DNA of 64,000 nt. It comes from Agaribacter marinus. Lineage in GTDB: Bacteria > Pseudomonadota > Gammaproteobacteria > Enterobacterales > Alteromonadaceae. Made by a program: the position numbers and the translations under genes. Below the pieces are notes generated by a model, which saw nothing but the letters and a program-made list of their open reading frames with translations, did no database searches and had not been told where the DNA came from. The stretch lies in the NCBI RefSeq assembly GCF_030160655.1, contig NZ_BSOT01000002.1:156819-220818 (forward strand), read 5' to 3'. This document shows, piece after piece, positions 45,661 to 55,575 of this stretch (position 1 is the stretch's first letter; every line of letters starts with the position of its first letter).

Positions 45661-47751
45661 TTAACTTGCGTCTTTTGGCATGAATATCTGTCGATATTCC
45701 TCTGTAATATCCGTTAATTTACCTTCATTTAATTGGTAAATAGTATCTGCATTCAAAATTGTTTCGGTTCTATGCGCGATTACAATACGAGTCATATCGA
45801 GTTGCAACATTGCTTGGTTCACGTAGTGCTCTAAAGCTGAATCAAGATGGCTTGTTGCTTCATCCAATAACAGGATTTTCGGTTTCCTGTATAACGCCCG
45901 AGCCAGCAACAAGCGCTGTTTTTGCCCACCTGATAAGGCATTTCCCATATCGCCGACTAAAGCATTGTAGCCCATATTCATAGCAACTATATCTTGATGA
46001 ATACCAGCTAATTGCGCTGATTCAGCTATGCGCTGCATGTCCATTTGCGGGTCAAAAAAACTAATATTTTCTGCAAGCGTACCAGACATCAATTGGTCAT
46101 CTTGCATAACTGCGCCCACTTGCGAGCGATAATGCCGTAAACCTAGCTGTTCAATGTGGACACTGTCAGATTCGACTTTTCCGCTTTCTGGCGAAAGTAA
46201 TCCTAGCATTAGTTTCATTAAGGTCGTTTTCCCCGTGCCAGACGGGCCAACAATAGCAATATGACTGCCAGCTTTAATATCAAGGGTAAGATCATCAAAC
46301 AACAATGGTTCGTTGTCTGCATAACGAAATTGTAGATTATTCAAACTCAATTGACCGGATATTTCTCTAAACTGTGTAGTAGCGCCGTCTTTCTCTTTTT
46401 CTGTCAAGGCGATATCTGCCACTCGATCTAGATGCAATCCGGTCATTTTGATATCTATCAAGTTGCCGATTAGTGCTGACATTCTGCTGGTAAATTGGTT
46501 TTTGTAAGCCATAAAAGCGAATAACATACCCACACTAATATCTCCGGCCATTACGGCACTGGCCGCTAAATACACAATCAGGATGTTCTCCACACCAAAC
46601 AAAAGTGCATTGATGGTTTCATAAGAAATCCCCCATTGCCCGAGCTTATATTCTTGGTTTACTGCCTCGGTGTACCGATTTTGCCACAGGTTTAGGCGCT
46701 GAGCTTGTTGTCCAAACAACTTTATGCTCTGCATACCACGCACGGTTTCCATGAAGTTACTTTGCTCTTTTGCTGATGCCATGATACTGGTTTCGGTGAG
46801 CTGTTGCAGTGGCTTATATAGAACGAAGCGCAAAATTGCATACAATACCACGACAGCAATAACAACAAAGGCCAATGTTGTGTCATACAAAAACATCATG
46901 GTGAGCACCGCAATTGACATTAAGCCATCAATCACTCCCTCGACGAGTTTATTAGTCAGTAGGTCACGAATGGCGCCTAAAGAGCCGAAACGCGAAACCA
47001 CATCACCCATGTGCCTTTTGTCAAAATAACTAAGGGGCAAATTGACGACATGGTGCATTAAGTTAGTAGACATTTGAACACTCATCACCGAACTAAGATG
47101 CAGCACGACCCACGATCTAAAGGTTTGGGTAAGCGTTTGTACCAACATCAAGAAACCAAACCCCAGCGCAAGTACTGCCAACAATGATTTATCGTGGCTG
47201 ATTAACACTTCATCCACGACAAGTTGGGTATAATATGGCGCAGCAATTGCGAATAGCTGCAATAGAAGCGACAAGACAAAGAGTTTACTTAATGAAGGAA
47301 TTAGCCCGTCAATTTTGTGCCAAAATGACGTAATACCGAGCGTGACACGCTCATCTTTTTTCTTAAACTCGGTACTTGGCGTCAATTCCAACGCTACTCC
47401 AGAAAAAGATTTGTCAACCTCGGCCATAGATACTGTGCGCTCACCCATGGCCGGATCAAGAATGATGATGCTCGCTCGCTTTACACGTTTAAGTACGACA
47501 AAATGATTCATGTCCCAATGCAAGATACATGGCGTTTTTAGGTTTTTTAAATTATCTAAATCTAATTTCAACGCACGACTAGTAAATTCAAGCTGTTCAG
47601 CCAAAGACATCAATTGTTGAAGATTTGCACCTTTAAACGACACGCTGTATTTATTTCGAAGCGTTGTCAAATCAACTTTGTGCCCAAAGTGATTCGCTAC
47701 CATCGCCATACAAGCAAGGCCACATTCTGCAGCTTCAGATTGATAAATCAT
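45661..47751 (-). CDS. C39-peptidase ABC exporter (bacteriocin/double-glycine peptide type)
   Basis: 696 residues in three parts. The C39 peptidase (~1-125) has the catalytic Cys10 in EAAECGLAC, His83 in MNHFVVLK and Asp99 in LDPAMGE; it cuts after Gly-Gly leaders. Membrane domain ~155-430 with six helices (SYFDKRHMGDVVSRFGSL coupling region). ATPase ~460-690 with IVGPSGTGKTTLMKLM, LSGGQKQRLLLARAL and ILLLDEATSHLD. It closes a minus-strand operon behind a HlyD adaptor and a Gly-Gly precursor 11 bp upstream. It is probably dedicated to that peptide. Confidence 0.94.
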   Translation of the reverse strand: MIYQSEAAECGLACMAMVANHFGHKVDLTTLRNKYSVSFKGANLQQLMSLAEQLEFTSRALKLDLDNLKNLKTPCILHWDMNHFVVLKRVKRASIIILDPAMGERTVSMAEVDKSFSGVALELTPSTEFKKKDERVTLGITSFWHKIDGLIPSLSKLFVLSLLLQLFAIAAPYYTQLVVDEVLISHDKSLLAVLALGFGFLMLVQTLTQTFRSWVVLHLSSVMSVQMSTNLMHHVVNLPLSYFDKRHMGDVVSRFGSLGAIRDLLTNKLVEGVIDGLMSIAVLTMMFLYDTTLAFVVIAVVVLYAILRFVLYKPLQQLTETSIMASAKEQSNFMETVRGMQSIKLFGQQAQRLNLWQNRYTEAVNQEYKLGQWGISYETINALLFGVENILIVYLAASAVMAGDISVGMLFAFMAYKNQFTSRMSALIGNLIDIKMTGLHLDRVADIALTEKEKDGATTQFREISGQLSLNNLQFRYADNEPLLFDDLTLDIKAGSHIAIVGPSGTGKTTLMKLMLGLLSPESGKVESDSVHIEQLGLRHYRSQVGAVMQDDQLMSGTLAENISFFDPQMDMQRIAESAQLAGIHQDIVAMNMGYNALVGDMGNALSGGQKQRLLLARALYRKPKILLLDEATSHLDSALEHYVNQAMLQLDMTRIVIAHRTETILNADTIYQLNEGKLTDITEEYRQIFMPKDAS

Positions 47752-47762
47752 TATATATCCGT

Positions 47763-48059
47763 CTACTTAAACAGAGTAAAAAAATGCTGATTAAACGGAT
47801 GTTTTTGCGCTAAACCATCAGCATTCATGCTCACAAATTCACTTAAGCCTTGCGGCCATTGACCATGCTTTTGATGATACTGACGCCAAACGGCGAAACG
47901 ATTTTGACTACTACCAAGTAACTCAAAAATACCATTGTCAATTGTACCTATGTATTTACTGCCTCCGCACACCGTGGTCGTATCACCGAGGTGCGTCAGC
48001 TCACTCATTGCTGAGACTGTTTCAATCGTCGATATTTGTTTATTTTCGGCTTGTTTCAT
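47763..48059 (-). CDS. Candidate secreted peptide precursor with double-glycine leader
   Basis: The ATG at 48059 has AAGGA 6 bases upstream; a longer frame to 48095 lacks one. The 98-residue product has a 33-residue polar leader ending TTTVCGG, matching the Gly-Gly leader form with a hydrophobic residue at -4. The predicted 65-residue core starts SKYIGTIDNG and ends HFFTLFK, with no cysteine and many aromatic and Gln residues. It lies between a HlyD adaptor and a C39 exporter. It may be a class II-type bacteriocin or signal peptide; no homologue recognised and no immunity gene obvious. Confidence 0.65.
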   Translation of the reverse strand: MKQAENKQISTIETVSAMSELTHLGDTTTVCGGSKYIGTIDNGIFELLGSSQNRFAVWRQYHQKHGQWPQGLSEFVSMNADGLAQKHPFNQHFFTLFK

Positions 48060-48104
48060 TTCAATTCCTTTTAAGTGTAATAAGTGATTAGTCAACTAAA
48101 CGTA

Positions 48105-49358
48105 TTACAGCGTCCCCTTAAGGCTCATGAGCGGCTCTAGCACCCAACTCAGTAAACTACGCTGTTCAAGTACAATGTCTGCGCTTAAAAGCATCCCTGA
48201 TTGCAGGTGCATTGTGTTCCCGTAAGCTTGAACCGTTTGCTGAGAAAGCGTCACCTCAACCGGGTAAACTGGCTCTTGAATATTGACAGGTAATGACATT
48301 TCCCCAGGCAAGACGATATGCCGCGCAGCCTGACTTATTTGCCCAGCAAATAAACCAAAACGTTGGTACGGAAAAGCGTCAAACCGTATCCGAGTTTGTT
48401 GTCCATCCTGCACAAAACCGAAAGCCCTTGTTGGCACTAGTAACACAGCCTGTAGCGGAGTACCTTCGGGTAATATCGCTAAAAGCACCGCTTGCGCGCT
48501 GACATTTTCACCAGCAGACTGCGCAAAATTGGTCACTCGACCAGCAACGGGCGCAGTAATTAATATTTGGTTATTTGCATTGACCTCTGTTTTCTGCTGC
48601 AAAAGGCTTGTTTCTTCAGCGTCAAACCGGGCTTCCTGACGCGCCGTTTCTGACGGCAACTGCGCAAACTGATTTTCTATCTGGCTAATACGCAAATTTA
48701 GCTGTTGTTGTTGCGTAAACACGCCTGACAACTGCTGCTTCACTGCTAGTACGCTATCTTGTTGCGCTTGCAGTTCGCGGCGGCTTACAGCACCTTCACT
48801 TGATAGTGTTAGCATCTGATCCAACTGCGCGTTTTGAATGTCCAACCGAGATGAGAGTATCCTCGCCAACGCGTCATTTTCAGTGGCTTCTTTATGATGA
48901 ATGCTTAATTGTTCTTCTAGCGAAGAATGCTGAATCGATTGTTGCGAAAAGTACTCCGCTTTGCGTTGTCGCAATGCGGATATTTGTGCGCTCAACGATT
49001 CGCTGAGTATCGTCGAAAGGTTGTTCCCATCAGCCAATACAGTAGATGATTGCAATACTGCTAACGGATCACCTTTGCTCACTTGCTGACCGTTTTCAAC
49101 CAATATTTCTTTAATGACTGCGTGTCTAGGGCTAATAACTTTTGCTAATCCAGCTTTCGGTTTTAAATAGCCCTGCACGGTTGCTTTTCGATTAAAGTCA
49201 GCCGTGAATAAAAACACACAAACCGCAACGACGACAAGCAACAAACTAGTTAATAGGACATTTGTTCGCAATGGCTGCGCAATAGTCACTTCACCATCTA
49301 ATTTTGCCGATTGATGACGTATTGCTTGTTCCCGGAACAATCCCTTGTTCATTTGCAT
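48105..49358 (-). CDS. HlyD/CvaA-type membrane fusion protein
   Basis: 417 residues. The N-terminal cytosolic stretch FREQAIRHQSAKLDGEV is typical of CvaA-type adaptors of colicin V export. One membrane helix (~30-50), a lipoyl half (VKVISPRHAVIKEILVENGQQVSKGDPLA), a long coiled coil (~100-250) and the second lipoyl half (ITAPVAGRVTNFAQSAGENV) follow. It links the ABC exporter to an outer-membrane TolC, which is not in the window. It is the first gene of the exporter operon. Confidence 0.9.
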   Translation of the reverse strand: MQMNKGLFREQAIRHQSAKLDGEVTIAQPLRTNVLLTSLLLVVVAVCVFLFTADFNRKATVQGYLKPKAGLAKVISPRHAVIKEILVENGQQVSKGDPLAVLQSSTVLADGNNLSTILSESLSAQISALRQRKAEYFSQQSIQHSSLEEQLSIHHKEATENDALARILSSRLDIQNAQLDQMLTLSSEGAVSRRELQAQQDSVLAVKQQLSGVFTQQQQLNLRISQIENQFAQLPSETARQEARFDAEETSLLQQKTEVNANNQILITAPVAGRVTNFAQSAGENVSAQAVLLAILPEGTPLQAVLLVPTRAFGFVQDGQQTRIRFDAFPYQRFGLFAGQISQAARHIVLPGEMSLPVNIQEPVYPVEVTLSQQTVQAYGNTMHLQSGMLLSADIVLEQRSLLSWVLEPLMSLKGTL

Positions 49359-49612
49359 AATTAGGCTCTCTCAATAAACTCTGGCAATTGTTGCTCATTC
49401 TCACTAACTGTCACTAAACGTAATTTCATGTGCATACTTGTGATATTTGCCAATATTTAGGCGATCATAGAGAAACATACAGCGTGGTATAACTGTACCT
49501 TGAGCTAGTAAATATGGTATTTCAGCGAATTAGAGCGTTTATCTCAACGAATGGGTATTCTGGTATTCGTATATCGACGTAGATATATGTTCAGATGGCA
49601 AACGATACGAAT

Positions 49613-50671
49613 TTACGCTTTGAACTCAGCAACCAAGGTCTTGCCCAATTCGATTTGCATAGTATGCAGTGATTTTTTTGATATGGTCGAATAGAATAGC
49701 TGCCCGTCGACATCCAAAGTGACTGTTGCCTTATCTGCTTGTTCTTGAAGCGCAACTACAGTACCTTGCAAGCTGTTTAAGATTGAAGATTTTACAGTAG
49801 AGGGATATCGTAAACTCACTTTGTCAGCATCGATTTGCAAGGTAGCAATATGCTTAGCGCATATTTTAGATTGGTGCGCTGTTTTAACAAATATTGATTG
49901 CTCCGAACCACAGAGCACATATTCATGTACGCAAAAAACGTCATCCGTTTGCCTAAATTGCACCTCAACATTTGAGAATAAATGTTCTTCATTATCTTCA
50001 AAATAATGCTGCAAAGCTAAGTTAATATCATATTGCTTGCTGAACACGCCACTTTTTACTAAGCAAGCACTTGCACATGACTGCGCTAAATCATGAATGG
50101 CGTGACTGACAATGACAAAACATCGGCCATAGTCGGTTTGCCATGTAGGAAGCAATTGCAATACATATTGGCGAGTACGCCAATCCATCGCTGTAAACAC
50201 TTCATCTAAGAGTAATATCGGTTTGCCTGACAACAGTGCTCGCGCAATGAGTACTCTTTGTGTTTCTCCTCCCGACAAACTTGATACAGATTTTATTAAC
50301 AAATCACTTAAATTAAGCTGCGACACAATATGTTCATATGCTATAGGTTTTATGTTTGAGAATGTTGAGTGGTCCACCACGAGTTGCAAATTATCTTTAA
50401 CTAACAAATGTTCAAATAAACCATGCGTGTTTGACACATATGTGCAGGGGTTGGCCTCTCCGGCGCCGCCTTCCCAAGACCAATCCGCAAATGATGCACT
50501 TAGCGATTCACATGACTGAATGCCTGCAATAGACTTCAAAAAAGTCGATTTGCCCGACGCTGACACACCGATTAATCCAATTGGACCACGAGATAAATCT
50601 ATCTCCAATTCAGTATCTATTGCGAATGAATGCGCATTCACTTTCAGCATAAGATGTAAAACTTTATTCAC
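49613..50671 (-). CDS. modC: Molybdate ABC transporter ATP-binding protein ModC
   Basis: 352 residues from a GTG that overlaps the modB stop (GTGA), with GGAG 7 bases upstream. Walker A is VSASGKSTFLKS, signature LSGGETQRVLIARAL, Walker B PILLLDEVFTA. A C-terminal MOP/TOBE domain (~280-350, LQGTVVALQEQADKATVTLDVDGQLFYSTISKKS) binds molybdate. It energises the ModB permease. Confidence 0.95.
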   Translation of the reverse strand: MNKVLHLMLKVNAHSFAIDTELEIDLSRGPIGLIGVSASGKSTFLKSIAGIQSCESLSASFADWSWEGGAGEANPCTYVSNTHGLFEHLLVKDNLQLVVDHSTFSNIKPIAYEHIVSQLNLSDLLIKSVSSLSGGETQRVLIARALLSGKPILLLDEVFTAMDWRTRQYVLQLLPTWQTDYGRCFVIVSHAIHDLAQSCASACLVKSGVFSKQYDINLALQHYFEDNEEHLFSNVEVQFRQTDDVFCVHEYVLCGSEQSIFVKTAHQSKICAKHIATLQIDADKVSLRYPSTVKSSILNSLQGTVVALQEQADKATVTLDVDGQLFYSTISKKSLHTMQIELGKTLVAEFKA

Positions 50672-51384
50672 TCATGCTCTCCTTTGGTATGCCTAGGTAG
50701 CTTTTCTGCGGGAGATGATAAAGACGGCTTAGCGAGTCGATTAAAACGATACAACAACACGAGCACTACAAAACTTGAAACTAGCAATATGGCCGCAAGT
50801 TCATGTGCACTTGCATAATTGAGCGTTTCAACGTGGTTAAACAAGGCAATAGAAACCACTTGAGTTTCTCCTGGAATATTCCCTCCAATCATTAGGATTA
50901 AACCAAATTCTCCCAAGGTATGCGCGAAACCTAATGTGATAGCAGTGATGATAGACGGTTTAATCTGTGGCAATAATATAAGAAAAAACGTCTTTATACG
51001 GCTAATTCCCAAGGTAGTCGCAACGCTAAATGTATTACTTGCATGTTGTTCAAATGCAGCATTTAACGGCTGCATGACAAAAGGCATGGAATATATGATT
51101 GAACCGACCAAAATACCCGCAAAACTAAATACAAATTGCTCACCTGTCAGCATTATCCAAAAAGTGCCTAGCGCAGTATCTGGCGAGAATGCCACTAACA
51201 AATAGAAACCCAACACCGTGGGTGGTAGCACAAGTGGAAGTGAAATAAGTGCTTCAATATAAGGTTTTAGTCTTCCTTGATAGCGACTTAACGCCCATGC
51301 AAATGGCAACCCAACAAAAATCAGAATCACAACGGTTAAACTAGCTAAGGTAAACGTTAATGCTATGGCAGAATAGTCTGTCAA
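50668..51384 (-). CDS. modB: Molybdate ABC transporter permease ModB
   Basis: 238 residues with five to six membrane helices. The start is a TTG that overlaps the modA stop (tTGA). The family EAA-like loop GISRIKTFFLILLPQIKPSIITAITLGFAHTLGEFGLILMIGGNIPGETQ is clear. It forms the channel for molybdate with ModA and ModC. Confidence 0.95.
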   Translation of the reverse strand: MTDYSAIALTFTLASLTVVILIFVGLPFAWALSRYQGRLKPYIEALISLPLVLPPTVLGFYLLVAFSPDTALGTFWIMLTGEQFVFSFAGILVGSIIYSMPFVMQPLNAAFEQHASNTFSVATTLGISRIKTFFLILLPQIKPSIITAITLGFAHTLGEFGLILMIGGNIPGETQVVSIALFNHVETLNYASAHELAAILLVSSFVVLVLLYRFNRLAKPSLSSPAEKLPRHTKGEHE

Positions 51385-52256
51385 TTTTTGTTCCCTACCA
51401 TAAAATTCAACAAGCCCAATTTACCTGGGACTGAAGAGCTCACGGGTTCATACCCTAAGGTACTCAATCTAGACTGCGCAGCTCCGGACAACAGAAAGTC
51501 GACAAAGACTTCTGCCGCTGACAAGTGAGCATCGCGCTTATTTCCTATCAAAATAATACCTTGCTGTTCAATCTGAGGATAAGTGTTGGCGGGCAGTGAT
51601 AGATAACGACGGTATTTTTGCTTTTTCGAAATAGCAAAGGCATGTATTAACAAGGATTCCGCCGTAATCGAAAAGTCCACATTACCAGTATCTGCAAACT
51701 GAAAAGCATGGGACACATTGTTACCGTAAACTATCTTAGGCTCACTTATATTTTGCTTAGCTAAAAAAGCATGTGCAGACTGTCCGTATGGCGCAAGTTT
51801 AGGGTTAGCAATAGCCACCCGTTTTGCCTCATTGAGTTTGGCGAGACGCATGCCTTGCTCCGCAGGGTATATCACTAAACGCCCATAAGCATAGGTAAAA
51901 GGGACTGCTCGATTACTCTGCTTCTTTGCTAAGCTTTGCGGCCTATCTTTATCCGCAGCAAGAAATATATCAAATGGTGCGCCATGAATCGCCTGCGCAT
52001 AAAGTGAACCACTTGAACCAACAACGAGCTTTACATTTAGTTCTTTGGGCGCTGAAGGCAATTCAAGCAAATGTTGTAAAGGAACAAAAAAGTTACTAGC
52101 TACAGCCACAGTGAGCGATATTTCTGTTTTGATGCGCTTGTCAGCCTTAGTGGCATTTTCTTTCGCGCACGCGGCACTCTCGGCGAATATGGCGCCAAAA
52201 ACAGTTAACACGCTAACTAACGCAAATGCCATGACTGGTTTAAACAAATGACTCAC
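51381..52256 (-). CDS. modA: Molybdate-binding periplasmic protein ModA
   Basis: 291 residues, signal peptide ending near ESAACAKE. ISLTVAVASNFFVPLQHLL, VGSSGSLYAQAIHGAPFDIFLAADKDRP, IANPKLAPYG and YGNNVSHAFQFADTGNVDFSI are the ModA oxyanion-binding pattern. The GTG at 52256 is the frame start, and an ATG at 52232 is also possible. It is the first gene of modABC and diverges from metY. It supplies molybdate for the cofactor made by the moa genes nearby. Confidence 0.93.
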   Translation of the reverse strand: MSHLFKPVMAFALVSVLTVFGAIFAESAACAKENATKADKRIKTEISLTVAVASNFFVPLQHLLELPSAPKELNVKLVVGSSGSLYAQAIHGAPFDIFLAADKDRPQSLAKKQSNRAVPFTYAYGRLVIYPAEQGMRLAKLNEAKRVAIANPKLAPYGQSAHAFLAKQNISEPKIVYGNNVSHAFQFADTGNVDFSITAESLLIHAFAISKKQKYRRYLSLPANTYPQIEQQGIILIGNKRDAHLSAAEVFVDFLLSGAAQSRLSTLGYEPVSSSVPGKLGLLNFMVGNKN

Positions 52257-52366
52257 AACGAAGTTATTGATGGTTTGTTGAAGATTATACCGATTGCTTT
52301 AGAGTAGTTAAGCCATTTCCATCTATCATTTTTGTAAACAACATATACAAGCGTAAGGATCAGGAC

Positions 52367-53644
52367 ATGAAACCAGAAACAATTGCACTTCACGCAGGCT
52401 ATAAAAGTGAAGAAACCACAAAAGCAGCGGCAGTACCCATTTATCAAACCACCTCATTTACTTTCGACGATACACAACATGGCGCCGACTTATTTAACCT
52501 AAAAGTAGCGGGCAATATATATAGCCGAATAATGAACCCGACAAATGCCGTCCTTGAGCAACGTCTTACAGAATTAGAAGGTGGTATTGGTGCATTAGCA
52601 GTAGGTTCTGGTATGGCAGCTATCCGATATGCGATTGAGACCATTGCAGAAGCAGGAACAAACATAGTAAGTGTAAGTCAGCTGTATGGCGGTACATACA
52701 ACCTTTTTGCTCATACCTTTCCAAGACAAGGTATCGAAACAAAATTTGTTGGCTCTGATGATTTTGATGGATTAGCAAATGCCATTGATGGTAATACTCG
52801 CGCCGTTTTCTGTGAGTCAATTGGTAACCCGGCTGGTAACATTGTAGACATTCAAAAATGGGCAGATATTGCACATGCTGCGGGCGTCCCTCTAATAGTG
52901 GACAACACTGTAGCGACACCAATCTTATGCAGAGCATTTGATTTTGGAGCTGACATAATTGTCCACTCACTCACCAAATATATCGGCGGGCATGGCACTA
53001 CCGTCGGCGGAATTATTGTTGATTCAGGTAACTTCGATTGGACGGCTAACGCAGACAGGTTTAGTATGCTGACTACGCCAGATCCGTCATATCACGGTGT
53101 CGTTTATACAGAAGCGCTTGGCGATGCTGCATACATTGGCAGATGTCGAGTTGTGCCACTGCGCAATACAGGCGCTGCATTGTCACCCCAAAGTGCGTTT
53201 AATATTATGCAAGGCCTTGAAACACTAGCACTCAGAATGGAAAGGCACTGCGAAAACGCTGAAAAAGTTGCGGGTCATTTACTATCACATGCGGCAGTCA
53301 GTTGGGTAAATTATGCAGCACTGCCAGATAGCAAATACAACGACGTGTGCAACAAAATCTGTGCAGGAAAAGCGGCTGGTATCGTTAGTTTTGGTATAAA
53401 GGGTGGTACTGTCGCTGGGGCTAAATTCATAGATGCGCTGGCACTCATTCTACGTTTGGTAAATATTGGCGATGCAAAATCACTGGCTTGCCACCCAGCA
53501 AGTACAACTCACCGTCAACTCAATTCTGAAGAACTCGCAAGTACTGGCGTGAGTGACGACATGGTAAGAATCTCGGTCGGTATTGAACATATTGATGACA
53601 TTTTGGCTGATATTGATCAGGCACTAACAAAAAGCCAATCATAA
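52367..53644 (+). CDS. metY: O-acetylhomoserine sulfhydrylase (MetY type)
   Basis: 425 residues, Cys/Met metabolism PLP family. MKPETIALHAGYKSEETTKAAAVPIYQTTSFTFDDTQHGADLF at the start, PLP lysine K204 in HSLTKYIGGHG, and RISVGIEHIDDILADIDQAL at the end. The insertions and length are of the MetY class, which adds sulfide to O-acetylhomoserine to give homocysteine. It is transcribed alone and followed by a strong hairpin. Confidence 0.93.
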   Translation: MKPETIALHAGYKSEETTKAAAVPIYQTTSFTFDDTQHGADLFNLKVAGNIYSRIMNPTNAVLEQRLTELEGGIGALAVGSGMAAIRYAIETIAEAGTNIVSVSQLYGGTYNLFAHTFPRQGIETKFVGSDDFDGLANAIDGNTRAVFCESIGNPAGNIVDIQKWADIAHAAGVPLIVDNTVATPILCRAFDFGADIIVHSLTKYIGGHGTTVGGIIVDSGNFDWTANADRFSMLTTPDPSYHGVVYTEALGDAAYIGRCRVVPLRNTGAALSPQSAFNIMQGLETLALRMERHCENAEKVAGHLLSHAAVSWVNYAALPDSKYNDVCNKICAGKAAGIVSFGIKGGTVAGAKFIDALALILRLVNIGDAKSLACHPASTTHRQLNSEELASTGVSDDMVRISVGIEHIDDILADIDQALTKSQS

Positions 53645-53705
53645 ATATCGATATGAAACGCAGCGCTCAGTCAATGTAGAGCACTTTGAAAACAGATACT
53701 GTTTA

Positions 53706-53735
53706 TAGTGCAAGTCTTTAAAAAGGCTTGCACTA
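53706..53735 (+). terminator. Hairpin downstream of metY
   Basis: TAGTGCAAGTCTTT and AAAGGCTTGCACTA pair along 14 bp with one T-G wobble and a 2-base loop, about 60 bp after the metY stop. There is no long T-run. Confidence 0.65.
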
Positions 53736-53795
53736 AATACAAATTCCGTAAATCATGTACAACGTAACATTGCGATTTAGCAAGGTTATCGTTGT

Positions 53796-54086
53796 TTAGG
53801 TAAGTCCTTTAATGATGACGATATCCAAATCGCCACCATTCAATCTTAACTTTTTAGCATCTTGATACGCTGACGACTCCCAGCAATCTATAGCGGCTTG
53901 ATACGATGGAAACTCAATCAGGGTATTACGGGACCGAGTAGCTCCTTCTACAAGTATGGATTCGTCTGCGCGAACAATAAATTTCCCACCAAATTTTGCT
54001 ACAGCCAAGGGTGCCTTTGCAGCGTATTCCTTGTATTTTTCTGCATCGGTAATATCTGCTCTTACTATCCAATAACCTTTTGTCAT
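53796..54086 (-). CDS. DUF1330 family protein
   Basis: 96 residues with the full DUF1330 pattern: GYWIVRADITDAEKYKEYAAKAPLAVAKFGGKFIVRADESILVEG, RNTLIEFPSYQAAIDCWESSAYQDAKKLR and DIVIIKGL at the end. It is a dimeric ferredoxin-like protein of unknown activity. A second, more distant DUF1330-type gene lies at 12065-12379. It is encoded alone. Confidence 0.88.
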   Translation of the reverse strand: MTKGYWIVRADITDAEKYKEYAAKAPLAVAKFGGKFIVRADESILVEGATRSRNTLIEFPSYQAAIDCWESSAYQDAKKLRLNGGDLDIVIIKGLT

Positions 54087-54282
54087 TTATGCCTTTTTTT
54101 TGATATTCAGTATGGGCTATCCATACTGAGATTATAGTCGGAATCTTTTACTTATTCACGAAATCTTTAACTATTCAAAATTACCGAAATACTTTCAACA
54201 GCCCTGCAATCTGTATATAACTTAAGGTATAATTCTACAAATCGAACGTTATGCAAAACAACAGCTTAAGGACAACTCATTA

Positions 54283-55467
54283 ATGAGAGTAAAACTCGTC
54301 GCTATTGCCAAAGATGAAGCGGCCTATTTACCAGAATGGATATTTCATCATCTTAATGTTGGCTTTGATTCAATAGACATACATATCAACAATACCACTG
54401 ACAATACATGGGAAATCGCAAATAAGCTTAAAACGCTTAGTAGCGTTAATTTTATAGACTCAGATACTTATTTTGCTGATGGAAAGAGCTTCCCTCAGGA
54501 ACATGTGTATGCAGATGCGCTAGAAAGTGCCCGGAAAAACAAATTTACCCACTTAATGTATTTGGATATCGATGAATTTTGGATCGCTAAAGATCAAGAT
54601 ATATCAGTAAAAGACTTTTTGAAACGTCACCCTGGCAAAAATATCTTTTCTTTTAATTGGTTGGGCAAAACGAACGAAAAACCCTTCTCTTCCATTTATG
54701 AAGAGGATTTAAAAGGGCGCACTCTAAGGCAAGTGAAGACCTTATTTGCTACTCACTTACCAATAAGTACTGTCGATATCCATAATGTTTATGTACCAGA
54801 TGAGAAATACTACTTGGCAGATGGCCGAACATGGGATTTTCCGCAATATCACAAAAATGCATCTGCAGTAAGGGAACCGTTTTTCAAAAATAAAACTGAA
54901 GATTTCTTTGTAGTGCACAGATTGTATAGAAGCCAAAAAGAATATATTTCGTTGCTATTACGCGGACGGCCTAAGAGAGCAGGGAACATCAAGTCAGCAT
55001 TTAAAAATAATAGAAATGGATACATATCTCCTACAGAGACAAAACGTTCAGAAACTATTGCTATTAGCGCATTTAGTGAACGCCATACAACGTTTAAAAA
55101 GTGGTGTGCTAAATATGATTTATTGCCTGATATCGACGCCGCGAGAGAGCTGATAATCAAAAGGTACAACAAAACTTTAGATACCATAAAAATGAGTTCA
55201 TCCACTGAATTAAAGGTATTACGGAATTTGTTAAAGTACGTCGATGATAAAAAAGCGTTGTCCGTATTTAATGCATATGAAAGAAAAGCAGTCCATGGCA
55301 AAAAAATAGAAGCAGCTGCGCATCTGAAAGAAGCGGCAATATCGCTTGAACAGGTAGATCTTAACTTAGCATATGAGCTCATATGCACTGCACAAGCACT
55401 GAAACCCAATGGCCCTCATATTGCCCAAAAAAAGGCGCAGTATAAAAAGTTACTAGGCATTACATAA
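54283..55467 (+). CDS. GT92/GT2-like glycosyltransferase
   Basis: 394 residues. VKLVAIAKDEAAYLPEWIFHHLNVGFDSIDIHINNTTDNTWEI at the start and MYLDIDEFW (metal-binding DxD, ~90-98) followed by a loop with FNWLGKTNEKPF and a conserved HRLYRSQKEY are typical of the DUF23/GT92 and Glyco_tranf_2_4 group. A C-terminal helical part, weakly TPR-like, runs from ~285. It likely decorates a cell-surface glycan. It stands alone before the cassette array. Confidence 0.85.
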   Translation: MRVKLVAIAKDEAAYLPEWIFHHLNVGFDSIDIHINNTTDNTWEIANKLKTLSSVNFIDSDTYFADGKSFPQEHVYADALESARKNKFTHLMYLDIDEFWIAKDQDISVKDFLKRHPGKNIFSFNWLGKTNEKPFSSIYEEDLKGRTLRQVKTLFATHLPISTVDIHNVYVPDEKYYLADGRTWDFPQYHKNASAVREPFFKNKTEDFFVVHRLYRSQKEYISLLLRGRPKRAGNIKSAFKNNRNGYISPTETKRSETIAISAFSERHTTFKKWCAKYDLLPDIDAARELIIKRYNKTLDTIKMSSSTELKVLRNLLKYVDDKKALSVFNAYERKAVHGKKIEAAAHLKEAAISLEQVDLNLAYELICTAQALKPNGPHIAQKKAQYKKLLGIT

Positions 55468-55471
55468 AAAT

Positions 55472-55523
55472 AGCCCTTATTACTGATTTATACTGGAAAT
55501 AAGGGTGTACAAATAAGGGCTTT
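55472..55523 (+). terminator. Terminator-like hairpin after the glycosyltransferase gene
   Basis: AGCCCTTATT (55472-55481) can pair with AATAAGGGCT (55512-55521), followed by TTT; a shorter competing arm AATAAGGG lies at 55498-55505. The two alternative right arms form a slipped pair. Confidence 0.65.
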
Positions 55524-55575
55524 ACTACTTAACCTCAGATCTGTTTAAGAAATGGTCATTGCATGCTTCTCAACT

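Noticed and set aside
46724..47029. Plus-strand frame of 101 codons inside the ABC exporter
   Set aside because: Antisense shadow of a well-supported gene, no ribosome site.
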